Origin: Rhodosorus marinus
Taxonomy: Eukaryota > Rhodophyta > Stylonematophyceae > Stylonematales > Stylonemataceae
DNA: 64,000 nucleotides
Reading direction: 5' to 3'
Assembly: GCA_029953675.1 (NCBI GenBank)
Contig: JAMWBK010000008.1
Coordinates: 310,001-374,000 of the forward strand
A model generated the notes under the pieces. It did not search any database and had not been told where the DNA came from. It saw nothing but the letters and a program-made list of their open reading frames with translations. The translations under genes and the position numbers were made by a program. This document shows positions 10,440 through 21,500 of the stretch, piece after piece (positions within the stretch are counted from its first letter, which is position 1; each line of letters starts with the position of its first letter).

Positions 10440-12075
10440 ATGGAAAACTATGAGGTCTCGACTGGCTGTAATGTGAGTGGTGAGATTCATCTTTGGCGAC
10501 GGAAGGAATTGTCTCCATTCAAAACGGTCAAATGCGCGACCGAGCTCACGTTATTTAGCTCATCGGCGTCAGTGGGAGACGCCCGGGATGATTTCATCGT
10601 CGCAGTAGTTAAGGCTTCTCAAACATCCTGCTCGTTCGCAATCGCTCGGGAACCTCGTGGAAATCACTTTGCCAATACCAAAATCTCCCGATGTGCAGCC
10701 CCAGAAAACATCACCGCAGTAACATCTTCAGAGGGTATTGGATCGATTGTTGCTGCCGGCTCGCAATCTGGCAGACTCTACATATGGGAGTTGACAACAG
10801 GTACGCGCTATGCCTGGTCCACGGATTTGAACCTTTCGATGGGCCTGAGATTTGAGAATTTTCCTCGTTCTCGTAATCCATCAGGGAGACTTTTATTGTC
10901 GTTTGAGGCTCATTTTAGAGCAGTCAGAGCCATAGCGTTTACACCTCATGTCTCACCGATGAGTGTCATTACATGCGGAGATGATGCTCGATGCCACCTC
11001 TGGAGCATTACCATGGACGAAGACGGAGGTTCAATGAAACCATTACGATCCTTTGATGGTCATACCATGCCGATTGTATCTATAGCCGTGCGGTCAACAG
11101 TTCTTCTCACCGCGTCTACGGATCGGTCGATGAGAGCGTGGAACATCCCATCTGGCTCTGTTCTCTTCACAAGCTCCCTCCCCGCAGCAGCATCGTGTCT
11201 GAGTATGGATGAGTCGGAGAGATTTATTGCCGTCGGCATGGTTAGCGGAGAAGTCGCAGTATGTGATGCAATTGAAGGAAACGGGTCGCTAATGACTACG
11301 ATCAACGTGCGCCCTGCAATTCCTATCTCGGCAGTTGCTCTCTCTCCATTGTCATCGGAAATCGTCGTTGCTTCGGTGGATGGTTCTGTTCAAATCGTCG
11401 ATACTCTTTCTGGTGTCAGTATAGCAGAGGTACGTTCACCTCGTGTGCGCAAAAGTCCAATTGTGGTCCCAGTCTGGGCTGGATTAGAGGTGGAAAGCTA
11501 ATCCGCTCCTCTGTTGTCCGGACTCTTCATCGGGTTACAGTACAAAAGGCACGTCGGAAAGGTCGTCAACATTCAAGTGAATCCCTTGACGGCAGCCATG
11601 GATGACGAGGCTGTTTTGCATTCAAAAAGCAAAAGCACGGCTAGAACAACTGGGACACTGCTACAGCGCGTGCACGTAAACTCTTTCGAAGACTACGCGC
11701 CCGAGAAGACAGCAGCTGGAGCACAATGTCGAACAACAAAAGCGATTGCCTTACGGGCCGTCCGGAAGTCCATGGAGAGAAGACAGGTAGCTACGAGCAT
11801 GAGGATTAAACTGGGATTAGGGGAGGCTAGGGACCAGCAGCGCCTAACCGCACCTACCTACTTTGTTGTTCCAGGAATCTGCGGTAAGGTCCAACTCAAA
11901 CGGTGCTGAAGAGCTCGGCGAACGCGTCCGAACCCTCGACACAGAGTGTCAGAAGCTAAAACTCGAATGCGAGAGGCTTCGAGCTTCGGGCAACAAGCTG
12001 GCATCGATGCTTCTTCATGACATTGAAAGAGCTTCAAAGAATCTCACTAATCTAGCAAATGATCATGCTCCGTAG
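10440..12075 (+). CDS. IPI3/WDR18 homolog, WD40 subunit of the Rix1 ribosome-assembly complex
   Basis: Four exons: 10440-10800, 10885-11429, 11541-11786 and 11875-12075, joining in phase to 450 residues. WD40 repeats are clear: SGEIHLWRR near the start, SGRLYIWELTTGRLL, FEAHFRAVRAIAF with CGDDARCHLWSI, then LRSFDGHTMPIVSIAV with TASTDRSMRAWNI, and GEVAVCDA. The spacing and the phrases around LRSFDGHT and TASTDR match IPI3/WDR18 rather than generic WD proteins. The last exon is a coiled coil rich in Glu, Leu and Lys, as in IPI3 C termini. Family members act with IPI1 and RIX1 in ITS2 processing and 60S pre-ribosome remodelling in the nucleus. The 84-nt first intron happens to be open and in frame. 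A short upstream 5' exon cannot be excluded. Confidence 0.85.
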
Positions 12076-12257
12076 GAGAACTAATCTTTCTCGTAGTCTA
12101 CCGCCGTAGTGTACTTCGTGGTTCGCACGTGTCGCGGATCCGATCTTCCGAGTGGCTGGCTACCCGAGGGCCACATGCCAAAGCGGTCGGCATTGGACAA
12201 TTTAACTTATGGTAGTTTTACTCAAGAGCGTGCTCATCCTGCTCCCCTTGTGGGGTC

Positions 12258-15200
12258 TTAATTTGCATGAGTCTCGATGAGAGCTTCTACTACTGAAGGG
12301 TCAGCTAGAGTAGAGACGTCGCCGAGTCCATCCTTGTCAACCTGCGCACAACGCGAAGAAAAGGCAAAGATCGAACTTAGCTCACGCTTGTTTCGAAGGA
12401 AAACAGTGGACTTGGCACTCACTTTGCTCCCTTCATTAGCAATCTTCCGCAGTATTCGACGCATGATCTTTCCGCTTCGAGTTTTCGGAACAGCTGCTGC
12501 AAAATGAATGACATCCGGAGTCGCGATGGGTCCAATTTCTTTGCGTACGTATTGTATGAGTTCCTTTTTCAAGTCGTCGTCGGGCTGGAACTTGTTCATC
12601 AGGGTCACGTACGCGTATATTCCTGCAACGGAAAAAAATGACAATCAGTTAAACAATCCTTCGATAATTGTCTTGATCGATTCTTCTTGACAAGCAGCTG
12701 AGGCGGTTCCGATTTCTTTGGTTCACTTACCCTCTCCCTTGATATCGTGGCCGATGCCGACCACCGCTGCTTCGCCAACAGCTGGGTGGAGGACAAGCGC
12801 TGATTCCACTTCAGCTGTGCCGATCCTATGGCCGCTCACGTTTAAAACGTCGTCAACTCTTCCTGTCAGCCAGTAATAGCCATCCTTATCCCTTCGGCAG
12901 CCGTCTCCACTCATGTAGTACCTAAACGTTGGAGCAAAACCTTCAGCTATTGGTCACCCGGGCACAAAGAGTCAAGGTTCAACGTACCCCTTGAACCTGC
13001 TGAAATATATGTCCTGCATCCTTTCATGGTCGCCGGATATAGATCGCAGAGTCGAGGGCCACGGTTTCTTCACCATTAGAAAGCCTTGACCTTCTCCATC
13101 AACTTCGTTGCCGTCCTCGTCCAAAATCACTGGCACCACGCCAAAGAACGGAAGCGAAGCTGCTCCCTACGTTTGCATAGAAGACGATACGTGTCTAAGC
13201 GACCTCTTCCTTTTGCAAGCCTTGGACCTGGTTCGGAGTCATCACGTACTGGTTTCATGTGCAGTCCAGGAATTGGCAAAGGCAAGATCATGTGCCCGCC
13301 GGTCTCGGTCTGCCACCAAGTGTCAACTACTGGACATCTTTCATCTCCTACAACTTTGAAGTACCTATAAATTTCGGTTGAGAGAAGGGCTGCTGAGATT
13401 GCACCCGCTGTCATCTTTTTTTTTTTGTCAAACTGAAACAGGTTCCTACCAGTTCCAAGCCTCCGGGTTGATAGGTTCCCCAACAGTGCCCAGAATCTTG
13501 AGAGAACTGCGGTCAGTTCCCTTCACGTACTTATCTCCAGCTACCATCAGTGCACGAATTGCTGTTGGAGCTGTGTACACTTGTTGCACCCTGTACTTCT
13601 CTACGATTCTCCACAGTCGGTCCGGCCGTGGGCAGTTCGGTACGCCCTCAAATACGACCTGGCAATGGGACGCGGGGACGATTAGATGCGGGTGTTGTTC
13701 TCCTCTGTATTAGGACCGGCTGCAATGAAGTTCGTAGATAGCATTTGAGGGCAACACAAGAGCACTCACCTGACTGGCGCCGTTGAGCAAGGGACCATAT
13801 GTGACATAGGAATGCCCAGTAATCCATCCGCAGTCAGCGGTGCAGAAAAATACGTCCTCAGGTTGATAATCAAAGGCATATTTGAAGGTTGTTGCAGAGT
13901 AAACCTTTTGCGACGAAACAGAACAAATTGAGCGGGTACCTCATTTGCCAGCCACAAATCAGATCAGGCAGATCTGGATTCAAATTAACCCTTCATGCTT
14001 TCGGATTTTCCTACCATGTAGCCGCCGGTTGTGTGCAAGATTCCTTTTGGCTGGCCTGTAGATCCACTGGTATACAGTATGAAAAGGGGGTCCTCTGCAT
14101 CAACCCATTCAGGCTCACAGACAGTGGACTGAGGTTTAACCATTTCGTTCCACCAGTGGTCCACGCCTTCCACAAAATCGACCTTGCACTTCTCAGGTCC
14201 AAGTCTGAGGGTTTTTTTGGTGTTCAAACAAGAGCCCGTCAGCTCAAAAGGGGCATTCGTCCATTCGCACAGAAGAATGCTCTTACAAACCTTTGTAGAA
14301 CCAGTTTATGACCAACGTTATGCCCCCTCGCCTGCGAGAGTTTCGCAGCTTCGTCAGCAACCTTCTTCAGCTCGATCAGTTTCTTTCCACGCATGACGCC
14401 ATCGCACGTGATTACGACGTTGTTCTTCGCATCAAAAATGCGACCTGAAGGCGCATGCATAAAACTGCTTTAGAATCTGTGAACTTTGACGAGGTGAATC
14501 AAGACACACCTCTCCGGGACACTCGGGTCCGGGCCTGACCCTCGTCCTGGATGAGCTACCTCACCTGCGAGAGCCTCTGCTGAGAAGCCTCCGAACACAA
14601 CAGAATGGACCGCACCGATTCTAGCACATGCAAGCATGGCTATGGGCAACTCGGGAACCATCGGCATATATAGACATACGCAGTCGCCCTTCTTTACGCC
14701 CATTTCCTTCAGAGAATTAGCGACTCGACAAACTTCGTCCTTGACCTCCTCATAAGTAATATCCCTATGCTCGTCCTCAAGGTCATTTCCCTCGTAGTGA
14801 AATGCAACCTTGCTTCCGAGGCCGTTTTCGACTTGACGGTCGACAGCGTTATAACAGATGTTGGTCTTTCCTCCTAATCCCAGGCAATTGCCGATTAGCA
14901 GCGTTGGGATACATCAGAATAAATCGAACAGAAAGATCGAAAAAATTGTCCGGCCAGTGCACTAGCCCGTACCTTTGAACCAATTTATAGCAATAGGCCC
15001 CACGTTCAAATCAAAATTGTACGTGCACGCAGTCGCAGAGGGGAAGTCCTCTTTCCAATAAAAAGAGCGCGCAATATTAGACCAAAAACCCGCCGGATCT
15101 GCGATTGATTCCTCGTAAAGCTTTTTATACTCGTCTAGACTCTTCAAATGCGTAGCACGCCCCTGCAAAAGACAAGCATACAACGATCATCTCAGCTGCT

Positions 15201-15368
15201 CGGAAACAATCGATGTAAAGAAGATGAAAAGAAACCAGCGGATCTGCAAACCTCATGAAAGACTTCAGGTACGACGACATTGTCGGAGTCGTGATGTCTC
15301 TCAAGATTCGCGTAAGGCAAATGATAAAGCACATCCTCATCTCTCGAATCCTCGTTTCCTTTCTGCAT
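12258..15368 (-). CDS. acetyl-CoA synthetase (acetate-CoA ligase)
   Basis: Eleven exons on the minus strand: 15252-15368, 14973-15162, 14565-14873, 14291-14444, 14015-14204, 13770-13904, 13450-13658, 13250-13364, 12988-13166, 12731-12921 and 12258-12622, all in phase, 717 residues. Family motifs are continuous: [19 protein letters not shown], the AMP-binding loop [66 protein letters not shown], and [20 protein letters not shown]. The C-terminal SGKIMRR carries the lysine used for adenylation. It activates acetate to acetyl-CoA with ATP. The frame stays open upstream to an ATG at 15507-15509, which would add 47 Ser/Arg-rich residues that could be an organelle presequence. It converges on the IPI3 gene with 182 bases between stops. 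Confidence 0.97.
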
Positions 15369-15509
15369 CTTCCCAGCACAGCCAACGTTAACACGATTCC
15401 CAAGGAATGAGGAGCTACTAGACCTGTAGACTTGCAGCCCTTTATTCTTACTCTTCGGATCTCCGCCCCTAGATACCGATGGCGGTCCAGTCAAGAAGCC
15501 CAGGACCAT

Positions 15510-17983
15510 CCGCGAACAAGCGAGTTGGCTAGGAAACCACAACAAACTTCTACAACCCCGCCCCGCCCCCCCCAACCCCCCAAAAAGAACCTCCTGAACA
15601 AAACAAGACTCCTTCCGAATATACACACGCACTCCACCCCTCTCACCAGCTCCCCATACCCAAGTCCTTCCCCAACAACCCCATGCCCATGTACAAATGC
15701 ACGAACTCTGTCTGCCTTTTCTTCCCCACCAAAACCCAAACATAAACTACTAGAAAAACAAGGCCGCCTTTTCACTTTACTAAAAACGACACCTACAAGA
15801 AATCCTTGAAAAAAGGAAAATCTTTGCCAGCCAAATATATGCTAAAAACGGCCCAATGTTCGCTCCTCCATATCCTGTTTGACTGGAACTAAACCTGACA
15901 AAAACAAAATCAAATTAATGTTTTTCGATAATCCAATAATAATATGCCAACTGTCTCGAAGCTGAATGCCCTCGCCAAGTTTTCGTCGAACAACAATTTT
16001 ATGTTGGAGGCCAAGCACTATTCTGAGGAGGGGAAAGGGAGAGACGGTTTATAACGCGCGTCCAACAACAAAGCAGCATTCGTAATGCCAGAGAATCAGA
16101 GACAACTTCGTGAGGAGGCTGTCAAGATGACTGGGAAAGCCAGCTGACAATCTACCAGAATTGTACGAGTAGTGCTGAGCCTGTAATGGATGACATGTTT
16201 TGCCGTGCGCCGAGCTCTGGCTCATTGCTATTTCTGCGCCATCGAGTGGGTTGGGGGTAGTGGATGTGCTTGGTCAACGCTTGTCTGATTTGCCCGTACA
16301 ACACTATTTACGGGCTTCGCTCTGGTTAAAGCAGCAGCTTAGTCATGTGGGGGAGCAGGAGGCACAGGAAAATGGTTTGTAGTTTTTCTTCTATGTCCCC
16401 ACTGAACTTTGCTTCGGAAATGCAAAAATAACCCCAAGAAGGATACATAGTGAAACGAGGATCCCAGGAGTGTACATGTTCTATCAGACCATTGACACAT
16501 GAGTTTCACGAGAGTTGGTTTTCGTTAGGATGACCGCTCGCTCCGAGAGACTGCAATGCCCAATGTGGATGGTGGATGAATTTGAGCAGTGGGGAAAAGT
16601 AGGTCCTTCAGTCACCATCGATTCTCACAAAGCCAAAGTCCTTCACAAACAGAAGCAGCAAATGATGCTTTTCAGATTGATAGGATCGTTTTCGGTTCAT
16701 TCACTTCCGATCGTTTTCGGTTCATTCACTTCCGAGCATCTCCAGCGGGTTGGGATCACAACTTTTCTTCCTGGTGCCAAACCGAGGAACCCTCTTAATT
16801 AAGTGCGTAAAGTGAATATTGACTGATGCAATCATTAAAGTCCAAGCCCGTTTTCCGGTTGGAATAATTTTGGCTAGATTTCCAATCAAATAAGAAGAAG
16901 TAACCTAGCCCGTATGTCTTGAATAAAAGAAGACTTTTGGTAACATACGTTCCAGCCCAGAGTTTTTTTGCAAAAATCGCGGAAGGAAAGCCGCATCCGG
17001 CCGAGCAGGTCAAAATCCCACCGGGTTGTTGAACATTCCTATACCAAGATAGTTTATATTTTCTTCGAAATATAAACAAGTCGAAATTTCCGTAGTGGGT
17101 TATGCGGAAGGGGGGGTAAAAATTACTCTCGGTGCCCTTTGCGGCGAACTCTAGCAATAACTTCAGAACAAGTTTTGTGGAAGAAAACACGTGCTCAAGG
17201 TCGAACGAGATTTATCAGTGGGTCACCAAATTCCATCTCCGCAGAAACCATGAAAACACTTCGAATCTTGAAGGTTTTTGGGTCTCTCACGGAAGGATTT
17301 CCGCCTCCCCCCGCCCCCCCCTTTTCGACATAAACATCCGATCAAAAAAAATCTGACTCGTCAATCAAAATATGATAGGAATAAATATACTATTTATAAA
17401 AATACCCTATTATATTGATTGATTGATGATCCCTCCTGAACGGGGAAAATTATTCGTATATCTGGATGATAATTTGACACTATGGACGGGTAGAAGCCTT
17501 TTATGAAAAATGAGGGTTTGTTTGATCACGAGACATTCTAGGGGTAAAGTGAAGCAAGAATACACCCTGAAGTAGATCTTAGAGGCAGGATCAATATTTT
17601 TGATTCGAAGAATACGCACTGGTGGAGAAATGGGGAAAATTGGAATAGGGGGGGAGGGGGAGGGGTGATAGAATTTGAAGAAATTTTGGTTTTGTTCGGA
17701 GAATGGCTCCAAGTGGAAACCATTGGGTGTTTTGTGTGCTATGAAAGAGTTTAGACGGAAGAGCTAGTAGATGTGACGGAGCTGGAATGCAGAAATACGG
17801 CGGGAGTAGATGGGTGGTTTAGGGCATTTGACCAGTTAAAGTCCCTTCGGGTAGATAAGTGAAAGGGGTGGGAGGGATTGGTTGGTGAAAGAGTGAACAG
17901 CCAGCGAAAACAGTTTTGGTTGGGAGAGGAAGTCTTGCGAGGGCGGTCTTTGGGAAGTGAACGACCAGAAGCGGTTGGGAATA
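15510..17983. other. long spacer between divergent ACS and SIR genes
   Basis: 2.5 kb with C-rich tracts near 15560-15700 (upstream of ACS), an AT-rich block near 17340-17420, and a 25-bp tandem duplication at 16684-16733. Open frames around 16200-16800 have no recognised family. The duplication is not a multiple of three, which argues against coding there. Confidence 0.45.
16684..16733. repeat. perfect 25-bp tandem duplication
   Basis: Bases 16684-16708 are repeated exactly at 16709-16733. Each unit begins GATCGTTTTCGG and ends CACTTCC. It looks like a recent slippage or short duplication event. Confidence 0.95.
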
Positions 17984-20450
17984 ATGTCAAGCGCGTTTGT
18001 GAGTTTGTCGACATGGACGGGTTCGCCCATGGGACGGAGAAAGCCAGAGCTTTCTCGAAGACGAGTTGTAACGGTGTGTCATCTGGCTTTGTACTGTCTT
18101 TGTTGTCTTCAGTATTTTTGAGTTTTTTCGCTTTTGCTTGCTGCTTAGGCGGTGATGACTCCAACTCAAGCTGAGAAGGCAGGAAAGAAACTGAACAAGG
18201 TGGAATACACGAAAGAGAACTCTGATCATCTTAGGCATCCCGTCCAGGAAGAAATGCTCAACAACGAGATCTTCGTGACGGAGGCTTCGTACCAAATCCT
18301 CAAGTTTCACGGGACTTACCAGCAGGACGATCGGGAGCTGCGAAAGGCTGGTAAGCGTGGGATCCGCTTTTTGGTTGTGTTGCTCGTCAAGCCGTCTCCT
18401 TGCAGAGAGACTCTAAGGTCCATTGATGTCTCTGGAATCCACAGGGGAGCAGAAGAAATACCAATTTATGCTCCGGTTGAAAATGCCGGGTGGCGAAATG
18501 CCCGCCAATATGTACCGCCTGCTCGAGGATCTGTCAGAGACTTACGGGAACCACACTCTGAGGGCTACTACGAGGTCTGCGTTTCAAATGCACGGTGTTC
18601 TTAAGGACAACCTCAAGACCGTGTTCAACAAGATCATGAACGAAGGAGGTTCTTGCATTGGAGCGTGTGGAGATTTAAACAGAAACATTGTCGCCACTCC
18701 GGCTCAGTTTACATCGAAACCGTATCAGTATGTGAGGAAATACGCAGCCGAGATTTCTGAAGTTTTCGCGCCGCAAAGCGCGGCATTCGCTGAGGTTTGG
18801 CTGGACGGCGAAAAGGCAGGTACGGGTGGGTCACGGGAACCCTCTAGCGTTTTTTGCCTGGCCCAATGGCTGATGTGCCAGTTCTGGTTTGCAGGAGCGA
18901 TTGAATATTGGAAGAAAGACATGGATTTTGAAAAGATCCAGGAGATACTAAAACATGACAACGGCAATGGTGTAGCTGATGCAAACCACTCCGAGCCGAT
19001 CTATCGTGACACGTATCTTCCACGAAAGTTCAAGATGGGCGTCACAGTTCCAGGAGACAATTCAATTGATATCTATACACAAGATATTGGCATCGTTGTA
19101 ATGACGACAAAGACGGGTCGTCTGCAAGGCTTCAATTTGATGGTTGGTGGTGGTCTCGGCCGTACGCATAGGAAAGAGAATACCTTCCCGCGACTTGCCG
19201 ATCATCTAGGTTTCGTTGAACCAGAGAACATCTTCGAGGTTCTCAAGGCCATCGTAGCAGTTCAGAGAGACCATGGCAATCGGGAAGTGCGAATGAACGC
19301 GCGCATGAAGTACCTGATTCAATTGTGGGGAATCGATAAGTTTAAGGACTATGTTGAGCAGTATTCCGGTATTAAGGTAAGCACTTCGGGTTGCAACGAC
19401 TGTATAAATTCGAACCCGAAGCTTGTCCATGTGAAACTGAGCAGAGCCTCTTTTGCAATTGGGGTTCAACAGATGCTCCCATACAAGAAACTCCCCGCAT
19501 GGAAGTATGAAGATTGGCTGGGATGGCATGAGCAGGGTGATGGAAACTACTTCCTTGGCCTCTTTGTGGAGAACGGAAGAATCAAGAACGAGGATGGCTT
19601 CAACTTGAAATCGGCTTTGAAAGAGATCGTCGGATTGTACGATTTGCCCGTTGTTGTGAGCCCGAACCAGAACATCATCTTAAAGAACATCAACCCTTCG
19701 GACAAGGATGCAATTGAGGAAATTTTGATGAGTTCTGGCGTTAAGTTTGATAGCAAAGACTTCTCAAGGACACGACTGCTGGCCATGGCGTGCCCTGCCC
19801 TGCCACTGTGTGGACTTGCGACCGCCGAAGCCGAAAGGGTGATGCCGGATACAGTGACTAGACTGGATGAGATGCTTCGTAAGTTGCGGATCAGAACACC
19901 GATCACGACCCGTATGACTGGTAAGATGCAGGCTCAAGCCCTTTACGCTGCGACCGCAAATGGGACAGTGCCTAATCTTGGCTGGGCGTCGTTTTTGTTA
20001 GGCTGCCCGAATGGATGTGCAAGACCATACGTAGCCGAAATTGGGCTAGTAGGAAATGGACCGAACATGTACCAGCTGTGGCTTGGAGCATCCACGAACC
20101 AGACACGGCTGGCATGGGTATTCCAGGAGAGAATGAACCTGGACGATTTTGAGAGGACCTTGGAGCCAATCTTCATCGAGTTTAAGAAGAACAAGCGCCG
20201 AGCTGAATCGTTTGGAGACTTCTGCGATCGCTCTGGGAAGGAAGAGCTGGAGAGAGTAGTCAACGAGTTTGACCCATCTCAGAGTCTCATCAAGGCCAGT
20301 GCGAAGCCAAGAGTTAGCGTCACAACGGAAACGATGGACCGACTTACAAGGATTTCGGACATTCGCGGACTATCGCCATCGAAGCTCGCGAACGAGATTT
20401 TAGAGCAGTACATTGACAGCCTTGAGACAACGGTTCATGCTCAAAAGTAG
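17984..20450 (+). CDS. ferredoxin-sulfite reductase, plastid precursor
   Basis: Five exons: 17984-18073, 18149-18350, 18445-18819, 18895-19920 and 20002-20450, giving 713 residues. Exon 1 encodes only a plastid transit peptide (MSSAFVSLSTWTG..., ending RRRVVT). The enzyme body has the first siroheme domain segment LKFHGTYQQDDRE, then RLKMPGGEMPANMYRLLEDLSETYGN and TTRSAFQMHGV. The cluster ligands lie in ACPALPLCGLATAEAER and in GCPNGCARPYVAEIGLVG. It reduces sulfite to sulfide with electrons from ferredoxin, using siroheme and a 4Fe-4S cluster, in plastid sulfur assimilation. The last intron splits the codon just before the second cysteine pair. Two introns (18820-18894, 19921-20001) are in-frame and stop-free, so retention would insert 25 and 27 residues. 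A short C-terminal extension follows the catalytic domain. Confidence 0.97.
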
Positions 20451-21500
20451 AGGCTCACAAGGCAACCATCACTGGGGGTATGGCAAAAGGGTCAGGGAGC
20501 AATTTCGTGAGACGTGGGTTGGGGAATCGGAGAAAAGGGATGCTAAGCGGAACAAGGAGAACACCATATGAATAGTGCACAGAAGCTTGGAAGGCACATG
20601 TGGGAACTTCTGTGGATTGCGTGGACGTGACGTTTGCTCGAGTTTTTTCATTTTTCGATTTCCCTTTCTCCGCCATATTCTAGTTTTTCTTTTCTTTTGT
20701 GTTCTTAATTTTCTTAGCTTCGCCCAATATACTGAGCTACCGCGAAATCCTGAGAGGTAGACAACGAACGAGAAGAGCGTATCTCGCAACCCCAAAACTA
20801 GAGTGCTTTAGTAAATTTCCACCACAAGATCAAACACAGTAAAACATTGGTTATTCAGACGTTCCCATCAAGGAACCTTATCAACAGAGTTAAACAGCAA
20901 TGACCTAGGAAGGATACAGGTAGAATCCAAGCTAAAAGGAGACCGTGACTGCACGATCGTAGCTCAGCAAAAGAAAAGCACACAGACCTGGAAGACCTGG
21001 GGGGGAAACTTGCAAACGCTCGGAACCAGGAACTTGTTAAGTGTGTCCAGGAGCCTGTGCTCCATATGCAGGCTGCAGGCTGGTTGCTTTTTGAGCCAGC
21101 CTGTCCATACGGCTTGCTGCGTTTCAAGCTTAGAAAGCCTTAGCCTCTGCATACGGCTCATAGGGACGGACAACGCCTTTATCTGGTCTTGCCTCCGCAC
21201 TGCACCCATCCCACTTGTGTGCTGGTGAAAGAGGTGTCTGGTCTAGTCCATTTTCGGACGCGAAGGAAGTTGAGTACCTATACGGAAAGGAATGGGATTA
21301 CGGACACTGGCTTGGACTTGAAGAGACACTGTAGGTTCAAACAATTGCTATTGTTCTCGGAAATAACGTAGAAACTGATGCTGTTGTCGCACTTTGGGGA
21401 GAGTTCTAACGAGGAGAGTCAGTCAGCGATGAACTGAACTATTGGCAAGGGAAGTGAGGTCTTATTGTAAAATTTTGGGAGGAAAGAGGGTCGAAACAAA
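20451..21500. other. intergenic stretch, no gene recognised
   Basis: 1.05 kb between two plus-strand genes. Minus-strand open frames at 20855-21209 read through low-information sequence with no family marks. Confidence 0.4.

Noticed and set aside
20855-21209. Overlapping minus-strand frames between SIR and UFSP2.
   Set aside because: Short, mutually out of frame, and no joined product makes sense.
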